Below the pieces are notes generated by a model. That model was given only the letters and a program-made list of their open reading frames with translations, did not search any database and was not told where the DNA came from. The translations under genes and the position numbers were made by a program. From Musa acuminata AAA Group (lineage: Eukaryota > Streptophyta > Magnoliopsida > Zingiberales > Musaceae): DNA of 64,000 bases. The DNA lies in assembly GCF_036884655.1 (NCBI RefSeq), contig NC_088339.1:20248001-20312000 (forward strand), written 5' to 3'. This document shows positions 36,299-49,677 of this stretch, in pieces (position 1 is the stretch's first letter; every line of letters begins with the position of its first letter).

Positions 36299-36539
36299 CA
36301 TCAGACATTTGTAACTGTAGAACTGCAGAACATCATTATATAATTTTTATATAAATACAAGTGTCAGTATATACATAGCAATTAGCAAGATGAAATATTA
36401 TAGCGAAATGGAGGTGGTTTCCTTTCTGTTGCTCTAATCTCTGACAGAACAATTTTGGAGTAAGATCAAGAATATAAGGATACAAAATAAGAAGGATCAA
36501 TACACACGACTCCCTCATAATTTCAATAATTTCTACATC

Positions 36540-36615
36540 AAGAAAGAATGGAATGGAACGAAGAATGAGAAGAGAAAAGAAGTGGAATGAAGAATGAGAA
36601 GAGAAAAGAAGAGAG
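36540..36615. repeat. GA-rich tandem repeat
   Basis: The unit gaatgagaagagaaaagaag with flanking tggaatgaa occurs in two adjacent near-identical copies of about 34 bp. Non-coding, just beyond the 3' end of the minus-strand ribosomal protein gene. Confidence 0.75.
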
Positions 36616-36894
36616 ACTTGTTGGCTGGTGCAAAGCTCTGTTGTTTGAAGAATAAAATTCTGAGACATGCAGTAATATTTGCCAGCTTTGAGCAAAATGG
36701 TGAAACTTAAAATAACCCTGCTCATGAAACTACAACCATGACAAACATCTCATTTTCTACTAATCATCCAAAGGGAAATTGGCATGCAAGTAATAAGAAA
36801 AGAAAAAGGGTCCAAATTCGAGTTGTCATGACCATCCCTTTCCGCAGCAAATAACAAACCATAAAACAAAAATTCCGGTGGTCGCAGAGCAGGT

Positions 36895-39260
<2,366 letters not shown>

Positions 39261-41088
39261 TTTTCCGGATCTCGGCCGCCTCGCTTCGCCGCCTCTCGAG
39301 AGAGCTCGGAAGCGCCGCTGAACACCACGAGAAGCCGAGAGGAAACCCTAAACAGCTACTTAACAGCTCGATGTGGCCTCCACTCCGGTTCTGGTCCAAT
39401 CCGGTCCGGTCCAACTGAACCATGTTAGACACCAATCCGATGTTATTATTATTATTATTATTATTATTTAGTCCTCGGAAATAAACTTGGCACACGTGCT
39501 ACTTTGGTGCGCTATCTACACAGAGTTATCGACACTTTTGACTGTCAACTAATATCGGCTCTTAGTAATATACAAACATCAACTTAGATATCAATCATAC
39601 AATTATATATATGTTAAAATTAAATTTATAGAGGATAAATTAAAAATACCTTTTTTTATTACCATCTGAATTTGGACAGCGTCAAAATTCTAAGTAGGAA
39701 TTCCAAGGAGACTTTTAAGAGTTGAAAATTTTCAAAAATAATAAATATAAAATAAGCATGAAAAATACCTCAACCCAACACAAAGAATGTCACCAACCTT
39801 CTGCAATTTCATGCATTTCTTAATGAATTTAAGAGTTAATGACAACAAGACTTAACCTTAATTTGTTTCACCAAATGGCCTCGAATGGGTTTGGAAGATG
39901 TTAAAGCATTAAATATCACCCGGTAAGAAAAGGCACAACATGATTAGCATAAATATTTACACACATTTGTGAGAGCTAAGCTTTGGCATCAGCATGAAAT
40001 CAATGGAGCAAGGAGAAATAACAGAACACACAGAATCAAAACTTACTGTCTTGAAAGTGTGACAACAAGACAATATTTATTGTCGATGGTATGAATATGT
40101 TCCAAGGAGATCTATATATATATTATAATTAGATAATTCTATTTGATTAGCATTAATGTTTTTTATTACATGATCCTATATGATATAATATATTATATAT
40201 TTAATTAGATTTGATTAGAATTTCTTAAAAATCTTTCATGTAAGATATTTTCTTAATTACTTATCCCGAACTCTCTTCTCTTGTCTATAAATAAATAAGA
40301 CCTCTTAGGAACTTAATAGGTGATGTTAAGTTATACGTTGAGAGATTACATATCTTCTCACGTCTCTCCTTATAGTGATCCTATGAAAAATAAGAAAATA
40401 TGGGTTAGTTCTCCTAACAAATAAACATTATTATTTCTTTCAAATCTGACGATAGTATATTTGCCTATCATATAAAGATTTTTTTAATAATATTAAAAAG
40501 TTTGCTATCATAATCTTTGATATATCATTATTTGATTTCAATTTCTGATATTAATATTTTTCATAAAATATTATAATTATAGTTTTTATATTTACAATTA
40601 ATATGGAGTCATGTTTTAAAATCAAATATCTTTGATCATAAAAGTATATCAGATATATTTTGTATTTAGATCTATTTAATAGCATCATTCACTTATGAAA
40701 AAAGTGTTATTTGATTTTGACTGTACGATGCTTGTCTATCTTATCTTTGAAATTATTCCTTAGTATTCCTCACCTGCTTGTAACATGGATGAAATTACGT
40801 TAGAAGTATGTTGCCTGTATTTATTTGACGGGCTACTATCAATAGCTTACCGTCGACAGAAGCACTATTGAGGGTAGTTTGTCATCGTGGGCAACAATTA
40901 CCTTGGGTGGTGTTGATGTAGGTGGTGCTGCACACAATGATGGTGCAATAATGTCAACTACATGTGGTAGCACAAGAAGTGTTATTGTCGGTTGCTACAG
41001 AGGGAAGTGATGGCGTTACGTGTGGCGATAGCTACCATGGGCAACAACTGTATTAGGCGATATCATTGCTACATGTGGTGGCATAACA
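39261..41088. other. RPS4 upstream region and AT-rich spacer
   Basis: The first 200 bp are the RPS4 leader and promoter (a tggtccaatccggtccggtc block near 39390), then an ATT microsatellite at about 39440-39469. From 39550 on the DNA is AT-rich. Between about 40830 and 41088 it changes to repetitive gtggtg/gcaaca words with a fairly even base composition, probably old transposon sequence bordering the LTR relic at 41089. No gene recognised. Confidence 0.45.
39343..39352 (-). promoter_or_regulatory. telo-box in RPS4 5' region
   Basis: AAACCCTAAA, about 85 bp upstream of the RPS4 start codon. Telo-boxes near the start are characteristic of plant ribosomal protein and translation genes and act with other elements in growth-linked expression. 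Confidence 0.65.
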
Positions 41089-41918
41089 TGTAGGGAAATC
41101 TAGGGGCGACATTACATGTGCAACGGAAGAATAGAAAACAAAATTCTCATATTTCCCAAAAAAGTGTTCGTCGTCGTGTGAAGATTGATATACAAAATCC
41201 ACAAAATCAAAAACTACGTATATAAAATATTATATTTTACCTAGGGAGATCGTATATCCTTGAATCCCTACAGATCTGTAAGAGAGGATAAAGGAGGTCA
41301 AGCATCCTCCTCTCTAGCGGTGATCCACACAGCAAGGTTGCGACAATGTTCCACACTTGCTATCTAAGGAGGAAAAGGGGAGAGGAGAATAGGAGGTGGC
41401 AACCAAGAAAACCTCTAACCTATGGGTGTTTGGTTCCCTCCTATTTATAGATGCCTCCTGTTAATTTAACCCTAATCGATCATGCCTTATTGAGTATTAG
41501 ATCTCTATCTAACTACCCAAGCCTCTTAGATTAGTAGATCTCTATCCAATAATCTCTCATTGGTTCTTTTTGGATCTCATCTATAGGATCCAATAATTCA
41601 TGGGCTTATTGTATATCCAATAAGATATGGGCTCCGACGGATATCTCATATTTGAACCTCTCCTCATCGCAATGCCTACCATCTGTGTATGATCCTCTAG
41701 GCCCAATATCAAGTTGGTCGTGAGTCATACTTGTCAAAACTCCTTTTGTTTCAATGAATTATTATCTTTCAAATAATTCACTCGATTCATCAACTGTAGA
41801 CGTACTAGGCCACTACGCTGCAATCCCTAGATGACACAAGGGAATCCGATAGATATATCTAATATTTATTTTTATATTCTTCCATTGTGTATGTGATGCC
41901 CCATAAGATTTCCCTACA
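41089..41918. repeat. LTR relic with inverted U5-like ends
   Basis: From 41089 (tgtagggaaatct) to about 41850 the sequence is collinear with the left 600-700 bp of the LTR at 42799 and has the same orientation. It includes the tcctatttatag (minus-strand TATA) and ctcctctctagcggtgatcc blocks. The last 60 bp (41859-41918, ending gatttccctaca) are instead an inverted version of the first 60-70 bp, and are followed by a + strand PBS. It therefore has palindromic termini, TG at one end and CA at the other. It is a rearranged LTR rather than an ordinary one. Confidence 0.7.
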
Positions 41919-41919
41919 G

Positions 41920-41931
41920 TGGTATCAGAGC
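41920..41931 (+). promoter_or_regulatory. primer-binding site of the + strand copia element
   Basis: TGGTATCAGAGC, one base after the LTR end at 41918. This is the usual copia PBS complementary to the 3' part of initiator tRNA-Met used as half-molecule or full primer. Confidence 0.85.
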
Positions 41932-42289
41932 TAGGTTGTTCATGCGAAAAATTAGTTTTGAACTGCATGCGTTATGTTTTGGAGAAGCTTTTGACGTTAA
42001 AATTGTTGACGTAAAAGCGAGAAAGGGCAGCAACAGCAGCAGCTATTGCTGCCCTTGCAAATGGCAGCTTGCTGCCATCTGCGTGTGTGCAATCGCCTGC
42101 AGCAGTAGCCACAGGTAAGCCGCCTATGCGTGCGGCCGACAACTACTGGCACTGCACCTGTGAGTAGTCCATGCAGGCGATTGCCCTTGCGGGTGCTACG
42201 CTCGCGAGCAATGCCGCCTGTAAGGGTGGTAGTGCCGGGGCGCCCGCCCGTCGAGGCTCCCAATCACATGAGCAACGTCGCCCGCAGGC

Positions 42290-42752
42290 TGTCACGATCC
42301 GTGTCTAATGAGCCAACTGGTCAATAACTCCATTTTGGTCCTTCAACCACGGACCAAAATGCTTAAGCGAGAGTTAACGTAGTACACTCATCAACCCCTT
42401 ATAAGCTAATCATACACATTGCCCACTTCCGATGTGGGACTAATGGGATGTTACATTATCTGCATGTGAGGATTAACTCAGTGGTGGCTCCACGCTGTGA
42501 TGAGTTCTCTGACTCCATCCATGGGTAGCCCTTACCTACTAAGCCCTCTCACCCTGCCCAAATTCTGGGTTGGCTTTGATACCAAATGTCACGACCCGAG
42601 TCTGATGAGCCAACTGGCCAATAACTCCATTTTGGTCCTTCAACCACGGACCAAAATGCTTAAGCGGGAGTTAACATAGTACACTCATTAGCCCCTTATA
42701 AGCTAATCATACACATTGCCCACTTCCGATGTGGGACTAATGGGATGTTACA
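42290..42752 (-). mobile_element. TRIM (terminal-repeat retrotransposon in miniature)
   Basis: Two direct repeats of equal length (166 bp), 42290-42455 and 42587-42752, start with TGTCACGA and end with TGTTACA. They enclose a 131-bp internal region with no coding capacity. It is flanked by the 5-bp target-site duplication caggc (42285-42289 and 42753-42757). Two bases inside the right repeat, on the minus strand, is TGGTATCAAAGCC (42572-42584), a copia-like PBS, so the element is oriented minus. The repeats differ at few positions (gatccgtgtctaat versus gacccgagtctgat). It cannot move itself and would rely on proteins of an autonomous LTR element. Confidence 0.9.
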
Positions 42753-42798
42753 CAGGCACCGCGCTTGCTGGCATAGTGCCACCCACAAGGGTGATCGT

Positions 42799-44297
42799 TG
42801 TTGGGAAATCCTTGGGGGTGACATCATATGCGCAGCCGAAGAACAAGAAAAACAAAATCCCTGATTCCCAAAGAGATGTTCGTCGTCGTGCGAAGATTGG
42901 TACGCAAAAATCCGCGAAACATGAAACCGCGTATAGAGTAGATTGTGTTACCTAGGGAGATCGTATATCCCTGTTTCATTACAGATCCTTAGGAGAGGGT
43001 GAAGGAGGTCAAGCGTCCTCCTCTCTAGCGGTGATCCACACAGCAGGGTTACGACGACGCTCATCAAAACTCCAGACCTACTCTGAGGTGGAGATGGAGA
43101 GGAGAATAGGAAAAGACAAACAAAAGCTCTCTTGCCCATGGGGCTCTGAATCCCTCCTATTTATAGAGGTCCCCTGTCAAACCCTAATGGGTCCTCCCCT
43201 AGTGGGTATTGGATCTGCATCCAATAAGACAAGGGCTTCGTCGGATATCTCATATTCGAACCTCTATTTATCGTAATGCCTACCATATGTGTGTGACCCT
43301 CTAGGCCCAATATCGTTCTGGCCGTGAGTCATACCTGTCAGAACTCTTTCTAACTCAGTGAATTATTATCTCTGTAATAATTCACTCGACTCATCGACTA
43401 CGGACGTACTAGGCCACTACGCCGTAGTTCCCAGACGATACAGGGGAATCCAATCCATTGGACCTGTCTGTCCTCAGTTACCGTGTACCTATAGTCCCTC
43501 ATCCATCTAATATACCAGAGACCGTATATCGAGCATGGTGTTATCAAACCCACACGGTTTCTTCTCGAGTCTCGCTCTAATCGGATTCTCCTGGAGAACT
43601 CTTTCTCTCTCAACCCGAATGACCCTGACCAGGGATTTGTCTGAGCAAGAACACATGGGATATTCCTCTCATGACGTCGAGAGTGGATGATCCTCTATCG
43701 ACACTCAATAGCCCTCGTAAGGTCGACTATCACTCCTAATGACTAGCTGTACTAGATCTGGGACAGCCAAACCTATAAGTCTGGTATCAAAGAGTAGAGC
43801 ACTCATACAGGACATCCTTGGTGTCTCAAGTCTAAGGACCAGATACACCACTAGGACTACGGAATCGCTGTCTGACAATAAGGCATCATAAACCATCCAG
43901 CATTCCGTAAGCGGATCAATCAGTGAACTCATTCTCCAATTAGCAACTGTATTGTATCCCTAGTGTCCCCACACAAGCAGCTATGAGACCAGCTGCATCC
44001 ATCATATGGACGGGTATACAGCACACCAGTGTGTCTAGTTATCACGATATCCTTCTCGAGTAACCTATGACCGGGATTATTTAGGATATGTGTTTAAAGG
44101 TGAATCGATCTCACTATCGTGATCTCATCACGATCCGATTCCCATTGCACAAATCCAAGGACATCACAATATATGTATGCATTTATGCAATAGTTATAAA
44201 GTGATATATGCCAAAATATAATACGCAAAAAGATTCTATATTAAGTCACACGTGCCATCACTCACGTGATTGGCTTGCTGGGCACCTATGACTAGCA
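42799..44297 (-). repeat. 3' LTR of the minus-strand copia element
   Basis: Begins tgttgggaaatcc and ends gactagca in window orientation. It matches 51516-53014 and 49678-51175 throughout. CTATAAATAG on the minus strand at 43157-43166 is a likely TATA box. Confidence 0.93.
43157..43166 (-). promoter_or_regulatory. LTR TATA box
   Basis: CTATAAATAG on the minus strand, about 1.13 kb into the 1.5-kb LTR. The same block is present in the other LTR copies (near 50040, 51880 and 41450). It is the best promoter candidate of the family, dividing a long U3 from a short R-U5. Confidence 0.6.
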
Positions 44298-44311
44298 ATT
44301 TTCCACTTGAC

Positions 44312-44845
44312 CTAAAGCCAATCACCTATGTGTCTGATTCCCATCAGACCCCTGTGATGCTCAAAACAAATATGAGACAACGGCTTTGTTAGTGGATCTG
44401 CAATGTTATCTTCGGATGGAACTCTTTCCACTACTACATCTCCTCGGGTCACGATATCTCTGATAAGGTAGAACTTCCTCAGAACATGCTTAGATTTCTG
44501 ATGAGACATAGGTTCCTTTGCTTGAGCAATCGCCCCGTTGTTGCAATATAGGGAGATCGGCTCTTCGCTACCCGGCACGACTCCCAAATTTGTGATGAAC
44601 TTCTTCACCCAAACTCCCTCCTTTGCTGCATCTGATACAGCAATGTACTCCGCCTCTGTGGTCGAGTCAGCAGTGGTATCTTGCTTGGAACTCTTCCAGC
44701 ACACTGCTCCTCCATTCAAGGTGTACACATACCCTGAATTCAACTTGCTATCATCGACATCAGACTGAAAACTTGAGTCAGTGTAGCCTTCAACCTTAAG
44801 GATATTACCTCTATATACTAGTAAAAGATCCTTAGTCCTTCTCAA
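44312..44845 (-). pseudogene. copia RNase H domain, broken from RT by a stop codon
   Basis: 177 codons with the copia RNase H signatures GYTDSSFQSDVDDSKLNSGY, TEAEYIAVSDAAKEGVW and NIADPLTKPLS. Together with the preceding frame it forms the end of pol. A TAG at about 44872-44874 replaces the tryptophan codon expected between the RT and RNase H segments. The domain ends immediately before the purine-rich stretch and the 3' LTR, as expected. Confidence 0.85.
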
Positions 44846-44872
44846 GTACTTAAGGATACACTTTACTGCTTT

Positions 44873-45553
44873 CTAGTGCTCCAAGCCTGGATCCGCCTGA
44901 TACCTGCTCTTGACACTCAGAGCATGCGCTATATCAGGCCTAGTACATAGCATGGCATACATGATAGACCCTATTGCTGAGGCATAAGGTATCATATCCA
45001 TGTTCGCCCTTTCTTCTGGAGTCTTTGGGGACATACTCGTAGAAAGCGATATCCCATGTCTCATCGGTATGAGACCTCTCTTGGAATTTTCCATGCCAAA
45101 CCTTTTGATAATGGTTTCTATGTACCTGGACTGGGACAAGCCAAGCATCCTCTTGGATCTATCTTTATAGATTCTAATCCCCAAAATATAGGATGCTTCC
45201 CCTAAGTCCTTCATGGAGAAGTGTCTAGATAACCAAGTCTTTACTGTGGATAGCATTCCGACGTCATTCCCAGTGATCATGATGTCATTCACATATAACA
45301 CCAAAAAGGTGATAGCGCTCCCACTTACCTTTCTGTATACACAAGGCTCATCTTCGTTCTTAACAAAGTCATAAGATCTGATTGCCTCATCAAATCTTAT
45401 ATTCCAACTTCGGGAAGCTTGCTTTAATCCATAAATGGATCTAAGCAACCTACACACCTTATCTGGATAGTTCTTGGACACGTATCCCTCAGGTTGCATC
45501 ATATACACCTCCTCCTCGAGGTTCTCATTGAGGAATACGGTTTTCACATCCAT
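44873..45553 (-). pseudogene. copia reverse transcriptase, main part, with altered YVDD motif
   Basis: 226 codons from MDVKTVFLNENLEEEVYM to RYQADPGLEH. It contains VCRLLRSIYGLKQASRSWN, and LVLYVNDIMITGND where family members carry YVDD at the catalytic site; here the first aspartate is asparagine. At the left it is separated from the preceding frame by a TGA (about 45554-45556) where tryptophan is usual. Both changes make the enzyme inactive as written. Confidence 0.88.
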
Positions 45554-45556
45554 CTG

Positions 45557-46414
45557 TCAGATCTCATAATCATAGTGTGCTGCAATAGCCAATAGAATTA
45601 TGATGGATTTTAGCATTGCTACGGGTGAGAAGGTTTCGTCATAGTCAACACCTTGCCTTTGACGATACCCCTTAGCCACTAGCCTTGCTTTATAGGTCTC
45701 TACCTTTCCATCTACTCCGATCTTTTTCTTAAAGATCCACTTGCAACCGATGGGTACAATACCTTCGGGCGCATCAACTAGGTTCCAAACCTTATTGGAG
45801 TACATAGAATCCATCTCAGAATTCATGGCTTCTTGCCACTTCCCGGATTCTATACTCATAATAGCCTCCTCGTAGGTCCGAGGATCAATATCCTCTGTAT
45901 CCTCTCCTCTAATATGTCCCACATATCTCTCATGAGGATGGGATACTCTATCAGATCTGCGTAAAGTTGAAACTTGTGTATTAGGTACCTGAACAGACTC
46001 GGGCTGTAGAGTGGTGCTTGAGCTTGGTTCTCCAACCTCGCTCAATTCTATCATTCTCCCATTATCTCCGCCAAGAATGTGTTCCTTCTCAAGGAACACT
46101 GCTCTCTTAGCTACAAAGACCTTTTGGTCCTCGAGATAATAGAAATAATACACACAAGTTTCCTTGGGGTATCCCACAAATTTACATCGCTCTGTCCTTG
46201 ATTCTAACTTATCGGGGTTGTGTCTTTTAACATGTGCAGGGCAGCCCCAAATCTTAACAACCTTAAGATCATGCTTCTTCCCTTTCCATATCTCATATGG
46301 TGTAGACACTACCGACTTAGTTGGAACTCTGTTCAGAAGGTAAGCTGCGGTTTCTAGGGCATATCCCCAGAATAAGATGGGTAGGTCAGCGAAACTCATC
46401 ATGGATCGTACCAT
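45557..46414 (-). pseudogene. copia integrase C-terminal part and start of RT
   Basis: 285 codons. The left half (MVRSMMSFADLPILFWGYAL, YLLNRVPTKSVVSTPYEIW) is the end of the integrase with its linker. The right half (EAMNSEMDSMYSNKVWNLV, GCKWIFKKKIGVDGKVETYK, RLVAKGYRQRQGVDYDETF) is the RT N-terminus. Confidence 0.88.
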
Positions 46415-46673
46415 ATCTAATAATGTACGATTTCTCCTTTTAGAGACACCATTGAGCTGAGGTGTATAAGGAGGTGTCCATTGGGATAATATCCCATGGT
46501 CCTTGAGGAACTAAGTGAACTCTGTACTTAAGTACTCATCTCCTCGATCTGATCGAAGAGTTTTGATACTCTTTCCAATCTGATTTTCCACCTCATTCTT
46601 ATACTCTCTGAATTTCTCAAAGGCCTCGGACTTATACTTCATTAAGTACACATATCCATACCTTGAGAAATCA
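46415..46673 (-). pseudogene. copia integrase core, disrupted
   Basis: Continues the integrase between the flanking frames (CDS pieces such as SRYGYVYLMKYKSEAF and TPPYTPQLNGVSKRRNRT are readable). It is interrupted by a TAG at about 46511-46513, where the older + copy has CAG. At its start (about 46700-46790) a short duplication of gatgagttg/aactcagt words has scrambled part of the core and displaced the expected sequence. Confidence 0.75.
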
Positions 46674-47417
46674 TCAGTAAATGTAATGAAGTAGGAGTAA
46701 CCTCCAATGGCATGAGTTGATGAGTTCTAACAACTCAGTATGTATGAGTTGATGAGTTGATAAGTAACCTCCACATACATCACTATGTATGAGTTCCAAT
46801 AACTCAGTGGCTCTCTCTCCAGTTCCACTAAATAGAGAGTTGGTCAGTTTTCCACGAATGCAAGGCTCACAAGTTGCATATGACACATAGTCGAATGGAT
46901 CTAGATATCCATCATTTAGCAACTTTTGAATCCTTCTTTCATGGATGTGACCTAGCCTACAATGCCACAGGTATGCACTGTTCAACTCATCTCGTTTCCT
47001 TTTGGACACATTTACATTCATGATATGTGGAGTGGTGTCTAATATAAATAAACCATTATGCAATGTTCCTTTCATGATGATCTTATCATTTAATAATATC
47101 GAACAACCATTGTTCTCAAAAACAAATTTATATCCACTAACTGTTAAACATGAAATGGAGATAATGTTTTTGATAATAGAAGGAACAAAATAACATGCAT
47201 CTAATGCAATAAAAGCTCCACTAGGCAGATGTAGGGCGACCTCGCCAACAGCTACTACAGCAACTTTTGCTCCATTACCCATCTTGAGGTCCATCTCGCC
47301 TCTCTCTAGTCTCCTAGGCCTTGCTAGAACCTGCAACGAATTGCATATATGATAAGCACTACCGGTATCCAATACCCATATGTTATCATAAGAGTCTGAC
47401 AAATGGAAACTGATCAT
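46674..47417 (-). pseudogene. copia protease and pre-integrase region
   Basis: 247 codons. It includes the aspartic protease motif WVLDTGSAYHICN near the start, then a GAG-pre-integrase region with AYLWHCRLGHIHERRIQKLL and CEPCIRGKLTNSLFSGTGER. The C-terminal 30 codons are scrambled by the local duplication at 46700-46790. It is in frame with the zinc-knuckle coding sequence just upstream but not with the first part of gag. Confidence 0.85.
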
Positions 47418-48244
47418 GAATGTACCTGAAGCTTCATCAAGCTTTTGTTTCGCCCTTTCTGCAAGGTACTCTTTGCAGTTTCTCTTCCAGTGCCCATCTT
47501 TACCATAGTGGAAGCACTGGCCTTTGTCCTTTGCTGGGTCTTTCTTAGCAACCTTTGCTTTACCTGGTTTGACCTTGCCCTTTCCCTTCTTAAGGGACCT
47601 TTCTGCTTTCCTTTTCCTTTTGGTCTCACCATTGCAGAGAACTGGCTTATCTTTCTTGATAGTATCTCTGCCTCCCTCAACATATTAAGAAGCTTTGGGA
47701 GAGTCACTTCAAGCTTGTTCATATTAAAATTCATTATGAACTGTGAAAAGGAATCTGGTAGGGACCGAAGCACAATGTCCACACACAAGTTATCCTCTAG
47801 GACCATTCCTAGACCTGTGAGTTTCTCTATCCACTCAATCATCTTTAGGACATGGTTCTGAACCGGTGTCCCCTCAGTCATCCTAGCGCGGAAGAGGCTC
47901 TTAGATATCTCATATCGCTGAGTCCTTCCCTGTTCTTCAAACAATTTGCGGACATGTAGGAGAATGGATCTGGCATCCATCTTTTCATGTTGTCTCTGTA
48001 ACTCAGGAGTCATAGAGCCCAACATATAGCACTGAGCAAGAGTGGAGTCATCAATGTACTTCACGTAGCGAGCGATCTCATCCTCGTTTGCCCCTTCTTC
48101 GGGCGCAGGCATCACTGTATCAAGGACGTACATGATTTTCTCCGCTGTGAGAATAATTCTCAAGTTACGGAGCCAATCCGTATAATTTGGACCAATGAGG
48201 CGGTTGACATCAAGTATGCCACGTAAGGGATTTGAAAGCGACAT
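47414..48244 (-). pseudogene. copia gag with a frameshift before the zinc knuckle
   Basis: Starts at MSLSNPLRGILDVNRLIGPN (ATG 48242-48244; a less likely upstream ATG is at 48265). It reads the capsid-like region ([70 protein letters not shown]). A one-base loss near 47676, seen by comparison with the + copy, shifts the frame, so the Lys-rich tail and zinc knuckle ([14 protein letters not shown]) are encoded in the next frame and continue into the protease frame. The second cysteine of the CCHC knuckle is a tyrosine. Confidence 0.85.
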
Positions 48245-49677
48245 TTTCTGAAAATAAAGATGCAACAGAAATGAATAACATGCAAATTTTGCAAGAAATA
48301 AACTATCAAGATATGGACTTCTTTCTTAATATGCTCCCACTATTTTACTAACGAGTCACACGACACCCTCAGCACGTGAAACGGAAGTCTCCGGCAGACT
48401 TCTAGTGGGGATCAAGATCCAATCAGCGTCTTAGTGTAACCTCGAGGGACTCGACCAATCACACTAAGCCTAAAAGGTAGGCAACTCTTGTCGATCACAA
48501 CTCCTTGTGATTCCCGTCCTGTTCAGCCTCCGAATCACCATAGCCTCGAGGGACTTGACCAACCATGATGCTCGGTTAAGTCAACACCTTCGTTACAAAA
48601 TGAGTCTGATTTGATGATATACCCTCGAGGGACTCGATCAAGTATACCATGCCCTCAGGTCACTGGTGACATCTCTATGTCGTAAGCAAGATAGCGAATC
48701 GCGATATAGGTGAGTCTCGAGGGACTCGACCAACTCAACCTACACCGGGAATCGGTTCCTACTTATAACGATGGAAGGCCACGTGGGTCAATCTAATTGC
48801 CTCACGTTTACCGACTTAATATTATCGAGAGATGTTTTTATAATTTGGTCTCCTAATATGACATGTCACACATATACATATTTAATATATATCTACATCG
48901 CATGCAAATATATATACATATCTAGTATGCGTATAAGCAATTACACCAGATGATCATGGACCACAACCTAATATGATTAGGCCCGAGCCAGTAGGACTAA
49001 TCACTCACATCAAGATCTATGTGTGCAATGGTGCATCTCCATGCCCTGTGATCGTCCATTTCGTCCTTGTCGGTTCCGTCGACATCTTGATGCATCTTCA
49101 TGCATCACGATCGTCCGTCTCGTGGGTCCCGCTATCGCATCCACGCTCCCGCTGTGCCTCCTCATGTGATTACAACTTAATCATAGGCACGCAGGGCCGA
49201 CAATAAACGAGAAATATAATGGAGGTTTGCAGACCTCAATAATAATAATCACAGATACACACATCACACGGTCCATGATCATCCGTCCACACATCATACA
49301 TCAAATGTATAAATAATCATCATCATGTAGGACTACTAGATAATAATAATAAAAAAATAATAATCAACTAAACCTTTTAATTAATTAATATTTTCTGAAA
49401 TCAGGAACATTATAGGGAATTTCTGAATTCATAAGGGTATTTTCGTAATTTACAAAAGACAGAAACTGGAATTTCTCAAATTCCGAGGGGCAAAACTATC
49501 TTTTGCCCAGAAAACCCTAATGCCCTTTCCCCTTTTCGCTGCTGCCGCCGCCGCCACCCTGCCGGCGGCGGCCTGTGCGGCGGGGCGAGGGCACTGCCCT
49601 TGCATGCAAGCGGCACGCCCGCTGGCAGCGCTGCCGCTGCGGGTGGGCGCCCCTTTCGGGCGCCACTGCCTCCGCAG
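48245..49677 (-). other. copia 5' leader, inner part, with CTCGAG repeats
   Basis: Non-coding leader between the gag start and the solo LTR. Four copies of a word near cctcgagggactcgacc are found at about 48440, 48544, 48623 and 48716, spaced about 80-105 bp. AT-rich sequence follows with aataataat runs near 49343-49365, then a GC-rich stretch (49530-49677) of ccgccgcc/gcgg words. The + element at 53.1-54.3 kb has the same order in reverse complement. Confidence 0.8.

Larger units (their letters stand above)
34473..36894. other. intergenic region; weak minus-strand coding-like patch at 35387-35600
   Basis: Contains the HIPP 3' flank, then AT-rich DNA. A minus-strand frame at 35387-35635 (82 codons, with FQFLEESWKDNASIGEAESG) looks protein-like but has no domain I recognise and no supporting neighbour exons. 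The right part is a CT-rich tandem repeat region (separate entry) followed by the 3'UTR of the ribosomal gene. Confidence 0.35.

Noticed and set aside
42290..42752. Cassandra-type TRIM with 5S rRNA-like LTR
   Set aside because: The LTRs are shorter than usual for Cassandra and no 5S promoter boxes were seen, so it is called only a TRIM.
48440..48731. CRISPR-like spaced repeats
   Set aside because: Only four imperfect copies in a retrotransposon leader in plant DNA; not a CRISPR array.
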